Source of the DNA: Geminocystis sp050753365
GTDB taxonomy: Bacteria > Cyanobacteriota > Cyanobacteriia > Cyanobacteriales > Cyanobacteriaceae
Direction of reading: 5' to 3'
Assembly: GCF_050753365.1 (NCBI RefSeq)
Contig: NZ_JBLZFY010000050.1
Location: forward strand, 1-30,048
Length of the DNA stretch: 30,048 nt
Shown: positions 1-8,873 of the stretch, in pieces
Position numbering within the stretch: position 1 is the stretch's first letter
Layout of the letters: each line of letters opens with the position of its first letter
Made by a program: the position numbers and the translations under genes
Notes under the pieces: generated by a model
Told to the model about the DNA's origin: nothing
Seen by the model: the letters and a program-made list of their open reading frames with translations, nothing else
Databases searched by the model: none

Positions 1-59
<59 letters not shown>

Positions 60-83
60 GTCATTCATGGGTGGGAGTGTCAA

Positions 84-1883
84 TTATTCTTTTGATGGTA
101 CTTCTAATGTGGTGTCACCACTTAAACTGAAGGCTTCATGTACCGCTTTTAAGGCTTGAATGCCCTGAGATTCTGCCACTACACAACTAATTTTAATCTC
201 CGATGTGGTAATCATAGAGATATTGATGCTTTCTTTTGCCAAAGCCTCAAAAAATTTAGCCGCAACACCCGGTGAACCAACCATGCCCGAACCAACTATA
301 CTTACTTTAGCAATGTTGGTATCCACGCTAATCTCTTTGAATTTAATCTCAGATTGTAGTCGATAAAGGGCTTCTTTTGCCTGTTGAGCATCCTGTTGCG
401 CTACGGTAAAGGCAATATCACGCATGGGGATTCCATCGACAATGCGACACCTTTGGGATTGAATAATCATGTCAACGCTGATATTTTCCTCCGATAACAC
501 GGTAAACACTTTCGCCGCCATACCGGGTACATCTGGTACGAATAATATCGCTAATTGTGCTTGATTTTGATCTAAGGCAACCCCCCTAACTGGTACTAAA
601 GTACTGTCTTGTTTTTCATGGTAGCTGATATTGGAGGAGTCGATGTCGAATGCCTCACATAAAGCATTGATGGCTCGATCGAACTCATCTTGAGCTACAA
701 TACAACTAACCTTAACCTCAGAGGTGGAAATCATCTGAATATTGACTCCTGCGGAGGCTAAAGATTGGAACATTTTTGCCGCAATACCCGGTCTTCCAAT
801 CATACCCGCACCCGCAATAGCAATTTTAGCGATTTTCTTTTCTACTAAGATGTCTGTATTGCCGTTTTCATCTAAAATAGGGGCGATCGCCATAGCCACA
901 GATTCGGCATGGGGTAAAACACCTTTGACTACTGTAAAGGCAATATCGTTACTATTACCTTCGTGGATGGATTGTATGATTAAGTCAACATCGACATTTT
1001 GACGGGCAATTTCCCCAAAAAGTTTCGCCGCTATCCCCGGTCGATCGGCAACCCTCAAAAGGGCTATTTTAGCTTGATCTGAGTCAAATTGCACCGCATC
1101 TACAGCCTTAGTAATTTCTAAACCTACAAGGGGTTTACCTTGAGCAGGAGGAGAGATAACTTTTGTACCTGCATCATCAGTCCAACTGGATTTTACTACT
1201 AACTCCATGCCAAAATTACGGGCAATTTCCACTGCACGAGGATGTAAAACTTTTGCCCCAAGACTAGCTAACTCTAGCATTTCATCGCTAGTAATCTCAT
1301 CCATTAATTTAGCGGAAGGTACAATTCTGGGATCAGTGGTTAAAATACCGGGTACATCTGTGTATATTTCACAGCAATCCGCTTGAAGGGCTACGGCTAA
1401 GGCTACGGCGGAAGTATCTGAGCCTCCTCTCCCAAGGGTAGTAATTTCAAAGTCAGTTAAATTGGTGATACCCTGAAAACCAGCTACCACAACTACTTTT
1501 CCTTGTTGTAATTCTCTGTTAATTCGATCGGGCTTAATCTCTAAAATTCGGGCTTTGCTGTGGTTGGCTTCTGTAACGATGCCTACTTGAGCGCCTGTTA
1601 AGGAAATGGCTGGTTGTCCTATCTCCTGTAGTGCCATACTCAACAAAGAAATGGAAACTTGTTCGCCAGTAGAGAGTAACATATCCATTTCTCGACGACA
1701 GGGATTACTAGAAATTTCTTGGGCTAATTTCACCAAGCCGTCTGTAGTTTTCCCCATAGCGGAAACTACTACCACCACTTGATTTCCTTCCTTGACAGTA
1801 CGATATATTCTTTGACTCACCGATTTAATTCGATCGACTGAACCTACTGAACTACCACCATATTTTTGGACAATTAGCGCCAT
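84..1883 (-). CDS. lysC: Aspartate kinase with four ACT domains
   Basis: It phosphorylates L-aspartate to 4-phospho-aspartate, the first step to lysine, threonine, methionine and diaminopimelate; cytosolic. The protein has 599 residues. The N-terminal amino-acid-kinase domain (about 1-240) starts with the signature KYGGSSVGS near residue 7 and has the GRGGSDTSA and TDVPGILTTDPR segments. The second half holds four ACT domains. They alternate between the types 'RPGIAAKLFGEIA...' and 'GMIGRPGIAAKMF...STSEVKVSCIV', so an ACT pair has been duplicated. Four ACT domains are usual for cyanobacterial LysC, compared with two in most bacteria, and they bind feedback effectors (lysine/threonine). The ATG at 1883 directly precedes the conserved start. 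It appears monocistronic, with a 354-bp upstream gap. An internal HIP1 site lies at 883-890. Nothing is broken. Assignment is firm; effector specificity cannot be read from sequence. Confidence 0.97.
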   Translation of the reverse strand: MALIVQKYGGSSVGSVDRIKSVSQRIYRTVKEGNQVVVVVSAMGKTTDGLVKLAQEISSNPCRREMDMLLSTGEQVSISLLSMALQEIGQPAISLTGAQVGIVTEANHSKARILEIKPDRINRELQQGKVVVVAGFQGITNLTDFEITTLGRGGSDTSAVALAVALQADCCEIYTDVPGILTTDPRIVPSAKLMDEITSDEMLELASLGAKVLHPRAVEIARNFGMELVVKSSWTDDAGTKVISPPAQGKPLVGLEITKAVDAVQFDSDQAKIALLRVADRPGIAAKLFGEIARQNVDVDLIIQSIHEGNSNDIAFTVVKGVLPHAESVAMAIAPILDENGNTDILVEKKIAKIAIAGAGMIGRPGIAAKMFQSLASAGVNIQMISTSEVKVSCIVAQDEFDRAINALCEAFDIDSSNISYHEKQDSTLVPVRGVALDQNQAQLAILFVPDVPGMAAKVFTVLSEENISVDMIIQSQRCRIVDGIPMRDIAFTVAQQDAQQAKEALYRLQSEIKFKEISVDTNIAKVSIVGSGMVGSPGVAAKFFEALAKESINISMITTSEIKISCVVAESQGIQALKAVHEAFSLSGDTTLEVPSKE

Positions 1884-2237
1884 ATCTTGACATTCACTCT
1901 AAAAATTACCTGATTAATAGTAACAAAATTTGTCTCGATCGAAAAAAAAATAAGCCAAAACGTTTTTTATACCTGAAACCTACTTAAGTCGGATATTCTT
2001 ACATCGAACTGAAAGTAGAGTCTATATAGGGTTTGCTGAATAAATCTGAAGACTAGGAAAATCAGAATTAAGAATTAAAAACTATTCATTATTCACTATT
2101 CATTATTCATTATTCACTATTCGATCGAAGCTGATGTAAACTAGGTTATTTATTAAGTAATTCTTTATTAAGATCTCAAACCATGATATTGTGATTCTTA
2201 CAAACAATTGAAATGTAGTTTCTAACTAAAATTAATT
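1884..2237. other. Intergenic region between divergent lysC and the DUF3727-type gene
   Basis: This 354-bp AT-rich gap separates divergent genes, so it must hold both promoters. I see no coding potential. It contains a run of nine A at about 1942, a six-unit heptamer array (2081-2122) and a CGATCG palindrome at 2123. No convincing -35/-10 pair could be fixed by eye. Confidence 0.6.
2081..2122. repeat. Heptanucleotide tandem array (ACTATTC/ATTATTC)
   Basis: Six 7-bp units are a mix of ACTATTC and ATTATTC, the same family as the array at 1-59. The array ends directly at a CGATCG palindrome. It sits in the upstream region of both lysC and the gene at 2238. Confidence 0.92.
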
Positions 2238-2831
2238 ATGTCTTCTTCTCAATTTTCTTCGGAAAGTGGGCAATATGATGATACCGAGATTGTCACTATC
2301 TATGATGAAGAAGGGCGATCGCTCTCTTGTTATGTAGAAAACGAAATCGAGTATGATGGTAAAGCCTATGTTTTGTTAATGCCTATAGACTTAGCGATCG
2401 TAATTCTAACAGAAGAAATCAACGATGACGAGGATGAAGAATATGAAGAAACCGTCATGGTAGAAGATAGTGACGAAATAGAGGCTATTTTTGACGATGC
2501 GAAAGCTGTATTAGGAGAATTAAACCTTTATCTCAAACGTACGGGGTTTATTTTAACAGCCCATGGAGAATTACCTCCTTTAGAAGAGAATAACATAATA
2601 AGTTTAGAAATTGAAGAACACGCTTCAGAAATTGAACCTGAAGAATTACAGTTTTTAGCCAGTTTTTATAGTTTTGAGCAAAAATATAATATTTGTACCC
2701 CTTTAACTCCTATTTTATTTGTGGGAGAAAGAAAAAGTTTTGGCAAAATCGAGATATTTCAATCGGAAGAAGAAGAATTAAGTTTTATTCTTGAAGAATT
2801 ATTATTTGACGAAGATTATGATGATAATTAA
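2238..2831 (+). CDS. Acidic DUF3727/DUF1292-like conserved cyanobacterial protein
   Basis: The 197-residue protein is very acidic, with EEINDDEDEEYEE near 80-92 and a C-terminal FDEDYDDN. It has no signal peptide or membrane segment, so a soluble cytosolic protein is expected. Residues 17-60 (EIVTIYDEEGRSLSCYVENEI...YVLLMPID) look like the DUF1292 fold of small bacterial proteins. The remainder resembles DUF3727, a domain found in cyanobacteria and plastid proteins; this is recognition by eye. Its function is unknown. It is transcribed alone, divergently from lysC; the next gene, an antiporter, starts 315 bp later, so a shared operon is not evident. The ATG at 2238 is the first in frame and lacks a strong Shine-Dalgarno sequence. 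Confidence 0.8.
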   Translation: MSSSQFSSESGQYDDTEIVTIYDEEGRSLSCYVENEIEYDGKAYVLLMPIDLAIVILTEEINDDEDEEYEETVMVEDSDEIEAIFDDAKAVLGELNLYLKRTGFILTAHGELPPLEENNIISLEIEEHASEIEPEELQFLASFYSFEQKYNICTPLTPILFVGERKSFGKIEIFQSEEEELSFILEELLFDEDYDDN

Positions 2832-3146
2832 GAAATGCACAAAAAGTATTGTGATGAAGGGAGGTAATAGGTAAAGTAATGAAAAATCAAGATTTATAAA
2901 TTTTGTATATATAAAATTATACAAAACCGTTTGAAATAGAATTAAGGTAAAAATGCTGGTTTTTTAAGAAAAAATTGCTAAAACTGAGAAAGTAATGATG
3001 AAATAAATCCTTAAACACGATTAAGTAACGATAAGTTACTCTTAATGGTTAGTTGTAAATTGCTAATTGTTAATAGTTATCAATTATTGACTCTAAAGGT
3101 TAAACTAACACAAAGAAAACTTTAGATAAAAAGGTAATTAGAATTT
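2832..3146. other. Intergenic region upstream of the antiporter gene
   Basis: This 315-bp gap is very AT-rich with no gene. It holds a perfect 9-bp inverted repeat (2901-2926), a weaker 6-bp hairpin (AGTAAC at 3024, GTTACT at 3035), and TTAATTG-like stretches at about 3050-3085 that may be a decayed heptamer array. A purine-rich AAAGG near 3128 may be the ribosome binding site of the antiporter gene. Confidence 0.5.
2901..2926. promoter_or_regulatory. Perfect 9-bp inverted repeat, possible terminator or operator
   Basis: TTTTGTATA and TATACAAAA are exact reverse complements separated by 8 nt. It lies 70 bp after the preceding stop codon and 220 bp before the antiporter start. No T-run follows the stem, so an intrinsic terminator is not clear. 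A protein-binding palindrome is equally possible. Confidence 0.35.
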
Positions 3147-4502
3147 ATGCCTTGGTATTATCCCGTTTTAGCAATGGCATCAGAAACAGAAACTGCTGAT
3201 CCTTCATTAATATTAGCAGGTGTATTATTAAGTTTAGTTGTTATTTATTTCGCTAGTAAAATAGGAGGTGAATTATGCTCCCGTGTTAATCTTCCCTCTG
3301 TTTTAGGGGAGTTAGTCGGGGGTGTAATTATTGGAGTATCCGCTTTTAAATTATTAGTCTTTCCCGAAGGCGGTTTAGGGGCTGAAGATTCTCTGATTAT
3401 CAACTTATTGCAAACTACTGCTAACCTTGCACCGGGTACAGAAGAAGTGACTTTTCATACCATGAGTGAAGTCATTGAAATTCTCTCGGAATTAGGGGTA
3501 ATTATCTTACTTTTCGAGATTGGTTTAGAGTCTGATTTAAAAGAATTAATTAGAGTTGGTCCTTCGGCTGCGATCGTAGCTGTAGTTGGGGTAGTTGCGC
3601 CTTTTGTCTTAGGTACACTAGGATTAGTCTATTTATTTCATCTTCCCACAGTACCTGCGATATTTGCAGGGGCGGCGCTAACGGCTACCAGTATTGGTAT
3701 TACAGCAAAAGTATTAGCTGAATTAGGTAAATTAAGTTCTACCGAAGGACAAATTATCATCGGGGCGGCAGTATTAGACGATATTTTAGGAATTATTGTC
3801 TTAGCAGTAGTGGCTAGTTTAGCCAAAACAGGGGAAGTACAAGTTAGTCAAATCATCTACCTAGTAATAGCCGCAGGTACTTTTCTGATTGGTACTATTT
3901 TAATTGGGCGTTTGATTAGCCCTTGGTTAGTTAGTATGGTAAATAACATGAAAACCAGAGGCAATATTTTAATTGTCGGTTTAATTTTTGCCTTTATTTT
4001 GGCTTACATCGCTAATGTGATTCAATTAGAAGCGATTTTAGGAGCTTTTGCGGCGGGTTTAGTGTTAGCAGAAACGGAAAAACGCAAGGATTTAGAAAAA
4101 CAAATTATTCCTGTGGCGGATGTTTTTGTCCCTATTTTCTTTGTTTGTGTCGGTGCGAAAACCGATTTAAGTGTCTTAAATCCTGCTATCCCTAGTAATA
4201 GAGAAGGCTTAATTATTGCTTCCTTTTTGATTGTGGTGGCGATCGTCGGTAAAGTAATTACAGGCTTTACTCTCTGGGGACAAGATAAGATTAATAAACT
4301 AGCCATTGGTGTAGGGATGATTCCAAGGGGAGAAGTAGGATTAGTGTTTGCTGGTGTGGGTTCAGCTAGTGGTGCATTATCTCCTGCTACCGATGCCGCT
4401 ATTATCGTGATGGTAATTGCGACGACATTTATCGCTCCTCCTTTGTTAAAAGCCGTATTCAAGGATGATGAGACGGTAGAAACAGAAACGAAAACGACAT
4501 AG
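3147..4502 (+). CDS. CPA2-family Na+(K+)/H+ antiporter, NhaS3-like
   Basis: This is a monovalent-cation/proton exchanger in the plasma or thylakoid membrane. The 451-residue protein has roughly a dozen hydrophobic segments from about residue 21 to 435 and a charged C-terminal tail. Family hallmarks are visible: the unwound-helix segment LTATSIGITAKVL (178-190), the paired aspartates D211-D212 in AAVLDDILG (ion-binding site), K369, and R394 in MIPRGEVGLVF. In the CPA2 family a D-D pair is associated with electrogenic exchange. Length and motifs fit the cyanobacterial NhaS3 class, which in Synechocystis is thylakoidal; orthology is inferred. It converges on the hybrid kinase gene with a 113-bp gap. 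The C-terminus is short, with no TrkA-N domain. Confidence 0.9.
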   Translation: MPWYYPVLAMASETETADPSLILAGVLLSLVVIYFASKIGGELCSRVNLPSVLGELVGGVIIGVSAFKLLVFPEGGLGAEDSLIINLLQTTANLAPGTEEVTFHTMSEVIEILSELGVIILLFEIGLESDLKELIRVGPSAAIVAVVGVVAPFVLGTLGLVYLFHLPTVPAIFAGAALTATSIGITAKVLAELGKLSSTEGQIIIGAAVLDDILGIIVLAVVASLAKTGEVQVSQIIYLVIAAGTFLIGTILIGRLISPWLVSMVNNMKTRGNILIVGLIFAFILAYIANVIQLEAILGAFAAGLVLAETEKRKDLEKQIIPVADVFVPIFFVCVGAKTDLSVLNPAIPSNREGLIIASFLIVVAIVGKVITGFTLWGQDKINKLAIGVGMIPRGEVGLVFAGVGSASGALSPATDAAIIVMVIATTFIAPPLLKAVFKDDETVETETKTT

Positions 4503-4615
4503 TGAATATCCAAAGACAAAAAGACAAGTAAGGTAAAAACAAGACAGGTGGACAAGAAGACAGGTGGAAAGATGAGAAATTGAGAATTTAGAATGATAAA
4601 AATTTTCTCTAGTCT
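4503..4615. other. Convergent gap with short direct repeat
   Basis: This is the 113-bp gap between the convergent antiporter and hybrid kinase genes. The 11-mer AGACAGGTGGA occurs twice, 18 bp apart, at about 4540 and 4558, within purine-rich sequence. No hairpin terminator was recognised. Confidence 0.4.
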
Positions 4616-7600
4616 TTATCTTGTTTCTAGGAAACGATCGATCATTTCCCATAGTTGTCTGAGTCTAACAGGTTTACTTAAATATTCATTCGCCCCTGCG
4701 TTTAAGCATTTTTCCTTATCTTCTTCCCTCACTAAAGCTGTGAGGGCAATAATGGGGGTATCTTTAAATAAAGGGTTCGATCGAACTGATTTAATAGCTT
4801 CAATACCATTTAACTTAGGCATTTGTATATCCATAATGATCAGATCAGGTTTTTCCGACTCCATAAGATTAATCGCTTCTTCTCCGTTAGTAGCAATAAT
4901 TAAATGATAACCCTTTGCCTCTAAATAACTTTTAACACTTTTGATATTAGCAGAATTATCCTCTGCCAACAAAATTAAGGGTTTTTTCTGCGTGAACTCT
5001 TTTATATTAATGTGATTATTAGAATATTTTAAAGATTCATCTTCCCTATCCTCACCCATATCTTTTATTTCCTCACCAATTTGAGAAAGAGAAATCGGTA
5101 AGTCAACGGTGAAACAACTACCGACTCCCACTTCACTGGTGACACTAACTTTACCGCCGTGTAATTCCACAATCTTTTTCACCAATACCAACCCTAAACC
5201 TGTACCCTCATATTGTCGATTTAAGGCACTATCAATCTGCACAAAAGGCTTAAATAATTTTTCTATATCTTCTGAGGCAATGCCAATGCCTGTATCTTTC
5301 ACTACAAAACGCAGATGATTAGACGCTTGATCTCCTTTATTAATGGGGGGAGGGGGGATGACTTCCAATGTAACTTTACCGTGAGCGGGGGTAAATTTCA
5401 CAGCGTTATTTAATAAATTCAGTAAAACTTGACGAATACGATTTTCATCGGCATAAATTTTAGGTGCTTGAAAGGGTAAAACCATTTTTAGTTGAATTTG
5501 TTTTTTCTGTGCCAAAGGATTAATAAAAGCCAAACTCGATTCGCATAAGGAATTAACCTTGACATTTTGTAGATGAAGATCAATTTTTCCTGCTTCTATT
5601 TTAGTGACATCAAGAATATCGTTAATGAGAGATAATAAATGTTTTCCGCTTTTTTCGATCGTGCTAATACTTTTTTCTTGTTGGACATTCATCTCTCCAT
5701 AGATTTTTTCTTGGAGAATTTCTGCCATGCCAAGAATCGCATTAAGGGGGGTACGCAATTCGTGACTCATCATGGCTAAAAATTCATCTTTGAGACGATT
5801 AGCTTTAATTAATTCTTGATTGAGTTGTTGTTGTTTTAATTCCGCTAATTTGCGTTCCGTAATATCATAGGCAAAACCAAGAAAGGCAATAACTTCACCT
5901 TGATCGTTAAATTGGGGGGAAGCACTTGTGATATGCCACCGCCAAGAACCATCTTTATGTATAACTCGATATTCTAAACCCCTTTTTTTTTCTCCACCCA
6001 TCACGATAGCAAAAAATTCTTGACAATGGGCAACATCATCAGGATGTAATACTTCGGGGAAATTTAGCCCTTCTAATTCTTCGGGTGCAAAACCGAGAAT
6101 ATCTTCTGTATTGGGAGATAAATAGGTAAACTTACCTTCAGGATTAATACTATAGATTAAGTCGTTAGCTGTTTCGATAAAGGTACGATATTTGGCTTCA
6201 CTGTTTTCTAATGCCGTAAGAACTTGTTTACTTTGAGTAATATCTTCTACTAATCCCTCTATGGCTATTAATTTGCCTGATTGATCCCAAACGGGATGCT
6301 GTAAAACATTAATAGTTTTTAGCTCTCCATCGGGACGGATAAAGCACATTTCTATTTGACTATCATTCTTTTGCTCAATCATTCTACGGATTTCAATGTT
6401 ACCTTTTTCTAAATATTCAGGAAGCCAATTAATCTGGGTAATCCATGATTTGCCGATAACATCATCAGCACTTACACCAAAAATCTTTTCGATACTGTTA
6501 CTAACATAGGTGAGAATAGAATCGGTATGACTAAAAATAAGAAATTTATCACTTATATCGTCTAAGAGTCTTTGAAATTTAGCTCGACTGGTTTCTAATT
6601 CGATCGTACGTTGTTGAACTTTCTCCTCTAACATACGATTCATCTGGGAGATTTCAATGTGTGCTTGTTTTAATTCTTGTTCATAGCGTTTAGTTTTAGT
6701 AATATTTGTTAAAACTCCTTCCCATACTATTGAACCATCGGGAAGATCTCTAGGGATGGATTCGGCGGTAATCCAACGCACTTCCCCATTAACAATAAGT
6801 CTGGTTTCACCGTAAAAAGGTTGTTTGTTTACAAATGCTTCCGTGTTAAGGGCAACCCAAGCATCAAAGTCTTCAGGATGTACACAGGCAAAGCCCTTAA
6901 GGGGATCTGATTCGGCTTCTTGACGATCTAATCCACATAATTCCAAAAAACGCTCACTCATAAAGGAAAAGTAAGCGAGGGGTTGTTCTGGTTTTTTCAC
7001 CATAGTATAAGTTCCCACTGGAATCGCTTCTGTAATAGCTAAAGCAGTTTTAGCAAGGCTTTCACGGGCTTCTTCTAGTTCTGATTCAACGGTTTTTATT
7101 TGGGTTAAATCCTGACAAGTGACGATGATTTGATTCTCTAGTTCGATCGCACTAAACAAAATATCTAATACTTTACCCTGTTTATTCGTTACTTTGCATT
7201 GCAAATATTCGAGTTTTCCTGTTTCCCGTTGTTTCGCAATCAAGTTTTCCCATTTGCTAAATATTTCTTGTCGATATTGATCGTCAGGGTAAGCCTCTTG
7301 AAACCAATTAGAAACTTTGGGTATTTCTTCCTTGTCGTAACCAAAAATTTCATGAAAACGTTTATTCGTAAAGATTATATCAGGATTTTCTGTTAGATTA
7401 TAACTGGCAATGGCAATGGGGGCATGGTTGAGGATTTGACGAGATTCTTCTTGAAGTTGTTTTAATTCCTGTTCTTTTTGCTTAATGGGGGTTATATCAA
7501 CAAAAGAAGATAAAATAAAATTTCCTAGAACTCTCGCACCAATCAAAACATTTTTTATAGAGCCATCTTTGCAAGAAATCTCAAATTCTTGGGGTTTTAT

Positions 7601-7912
7601 TTGTTCTATGGTTTTTTTGGCTGAATCAATCATTCTCATCCATTTATGAGAACAAAAATCACGGTAACTAGAGTCTTCATAGGCTAAGGAAAACCAATCA
7701 TTGAGATTAGGAATATCTTCAATGGTATAGCCAAATAAATTAGTAAATCTGCAATTGAGGTAAAGAATACGAGAATCAGGAGGAGAAACTGAAAATGCGA
7801 TCGCCACTGGGAGATAATCAAAGATTTTTTGCAGAGGGGATTCATCCGCCAATAATTGATTAAACCAATGGTTTTTGATTTTCTTAGTTTTGCCCTCTGT
7901 GAAGTCTTGCAT
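4616..7912 (-). CDS. Hybrid sensor histidine kinase, five PAS domains plus C-terminal receiver
   Basis: The 1098-residue multi-input sensor kinase has no transmembrane helix, so it is cytosolic. Domain order: PAS1 about 28-145, PAS2 157-275, PAS3 290-410, coiled coil 412-445, PAS4 446-565, PAS5 570-690, HisKA with phospho-acceptor H717 (MMSHELRTPLN), HATPase with N box N836, G1 DTGIGI (873-878) and G2 GTGLG (903-907), then a linker and a REC domain with acidic pair E984/D985, phospho-acceptor D1028 and K1080. All catalytic residues are present. The terminal receiver implies a phosphorelay through an unlinked HPt, possibly the HPt-containing regulator at 11107-13041. The ligand is unknown; no heme or flavin-binding (NCRFLQ-type) motif is clear, although PAS1 has NCRFTNLFG. 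It appears monocistronic. Confidence 0.95.
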   Translation of the reverse strand: MQDFTEGKTKKIKNHWFNQLLADESPLQKIFDYLPVAIAFSVSPPDSRILYLNCRFTNLFGYTIEDIPNLNDWFSLAYEDSSYRDFCSHKWMRMIDSAKKTIEQIKPQEFEISCKDGSIKNVLIGARVLGNFILSSFVDITPIKQKEQELKQLQEESRQILNHAPIAIASYNLTENPDIIFTNKRFHEIFGYDKEEIPKVSNWFQEAYPDDQYRQEIFSKWENLIAKQRETGKLEYLQCKVTNKQGKVLDILFSAIELENQIIVTCQDLTQIKTVESELEEARESLAKTALAITEAIPVGTYTMVKKPEQPLAYFSFMSERFLELCGLDRQEAESDPLKGFACVHPEDFDAWVALNTEAFVNKQPFYGETRLIVNGEVRWITAESIPRDLPDGSIVWEGVLTNITKTKRYEQELKQAHIEISQMNRMLEEKVQQRTIELETSRAKFQRLLDDISDKFLIFSHTDSILTYVSNSIEKIFGVSADDVIGKSWITQINWLPEYLEKGNIEIRRMIEQKNDSQIEMCFIRPDGELKTINVLQHPVWDQSGKLIAIEGLVEDITQSKQVLTALENSEAKYRTFIETANDLIYSINPEGKFTYLSPNTEDILGFAPEELEGLNFPEVLHPDDVAHCQEFFAIVMGGEKKRGLEYRVIHKDGSWRWHITSASPQFNDQGEVIAFLGFAYDITERKLAELKQQQLNQELIKANRLKDEFLAMMSHELRTPLNAILGMAEILQEKIYGEMNVQQEKSISTIEKSGKHLLSLINDILDVTKIEAGKIDLHLQNVKVNSLCESSLAFINPLAQKKQIQLKMVLPFQAPKIYADENRIRQVLLNLLNNAVKFTPAHGKVTLEVIPPPPINKGDQASNHLRFVVKDTGIGIASEDIEKLFKPFVQIDSALNRQYEGTGLGLVLVKKIVELHGGKVSVTSEVGVGSCFTVDLPISLSQIGEEIKDMGEDREDESLKYSNNHINIKEFTQKKPLILLAEDNSANIKSVKSYLEAKGYHLIIATNGEEAINLMESEKPDLIIMDIQMPKLNGIEAIKSVRSNPLFKDTPIIALTALVREEDKEKCLNAGANEYLSKPVRLRQLWEMIDRFLETR
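7797..7804. repeat. HIP1 octamer GCGATCGC
   Basis: This is one of five exact HIP1 octamers I found by eye (883, 2315, 7797, 9640, 26751). HIP1 is an abundant palindrome in many cyanobacterial genomes. This copy lies in the N-terminal coding part of the hybrid kinase gene. Confidence 0.85.
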
Positions 7913-8111
7913 CTTGATAATTATAGAATTTGACCAATAAGTCTATACCTAAATTCTATGATAAGCGAAGAGCATTGATCAGAAAAGTAATTTAAGATAA
8001 TTTCTGACAATAAATTTAGGCATTTTTTATGATGAGAAAATCAATTATTGTTAAAAACTATGATATTTTCTACCAAAATTGAGTTAAATTTTTATTTAAA
8101 CTGAGTTTTCT

Positions 8112-8678
8112 ATGACATTAGATTCATCACTTTATATTATTTGCTCTGGTTTTCATTCCTCCTATTTAACTATGAATTTTTATCATTATTTAACCACAAT
8201 TATTAATGATATTAATCAAGATAATACTATCCTTGTTCATTTCGATCGAACCTTCTCTAATAACCGAATCTCCCCTTATGATGGTTATAAACTGTATCAA
8301 TATCTCGAAAAAACATATAATAAATTTTCCTTAAAAAACTTGACATTTATCGCCTTTAGTGCAGGAGTGATAGGAGCAATTATCGCAGGACATTTATGGG
8401 AAAAAAATGGCGGAAAAGTAGATAAATTATTAGCTTTTGATGGTTGGGGTGTACCCTTAATCGCCAATTTTCCCTGTTATCGCATTAGCCATGATTATAT
8501 AACTCATCTTAGTTATTTAGGCGGAGAAAAAAACGCTTTTTATTGTTCTCCCGAAGTTTCTCACCTACAATTATGGCAAAATCCTCAAAATCTCAAAGGT
8601 TGGTGGCATAAGGAATTAGGTATCAAAACAAAAAGTGACTTATCAGAATTTCTTGTTTACTGTTTAGGGGGTTTGTAG
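8112..8678 (+). CDS. Alpha/beta-hydrolase-like conserved protein
   Basis: The 188-residue soluble protein has the look of a small alpha/beta hydrolase. An early strand plus loop (YIICSGFHSSYLT, 8-20) could supply the oxyanion hole. A nucleophile-elbow-like AFSAG places S83 after a hydrophobic strand (LTFIAFSAGVIGAIIAG). D100 follows another strand (VDKLLAFDGWG), and histidines H127, H132 and H151 are available as the base. The elbow is A-x-S-x-G rather than G-x-S-x-G, and the protein is short for the fold. The substrate is unknown. The stop codon TAG (8676-8678) lies inside a palindromic dispersed repeat, so the last residues may have been altered by that element. The gene stands alone between a divergent kinase and a pentapeptide gene. 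Confidence 0.7.
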   Translation: MTLDSSLYIICSGFHSSYLTMNFYHYLTTIINDINQDNTILVHFDRTFSNNRISPYDGYKLYQYLEKTYNKFSLKNLTFIAFSAGVIGAIIAGHLWEKNGGKVDKLLAFDGWGVPLIANFPCYRISHDYITHLSYLGGEKNAFYCSPEVSHLQLWQNPQNLKGWWHKELGIKTKSDLSEFLVYCLGGL

Positions 8679-8738
8679 TGAGGGCTTTAGCCCTTATCCT
8701 AAAGATTTAGAAGGGTTGAACAGTGTTCACCCCCTACA
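8674..8738. repeat. Compact palindromic dispersed element (REP/MITE-like)
   Basis: A 65-bp segment starts with TGTAG and ends with CTACA as inverted termini. It holds two palindromes: AGGGCT-tt-AGCCCT (8681-8694) and GGGTTGAAC-agt-GTTCACCCC (8713-8733, one mismatch). The second palindrome recurs at 17600. The stop codon of the upstream gene lies within its left end. It could also act as a transcription terminator, but no T-run follows. Confidence 0.65.
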
Positions 8739-8873
8739 GCTTGAAATCTATAATTTTGGAGTTTCTTTTTTATCAAAAATTGTAAATTTTCAATCAAATA
8801 TACTAAATTTTTTTTGTTGTTAATTTATAATTATAAGTCACATTAAAAAAATATATTAATTTTTATCCCTATT

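Noticed and set aside
2010..2070. Possible insertion-sequence remnant around GGGTTTGCTGAATAAATC, partly like the sequence at 24402-24440
   Set aside because: The similarity is only TCTGCTGAA-like, with no inverted ends or transposase fragment.
4022..4555. 177-residue minus-strand frame over the antiporter gene
   Set aside because: Composition is that of an antisense shadow of membrane-protein codons, and the antiporter motifs on the plus strand are clear.
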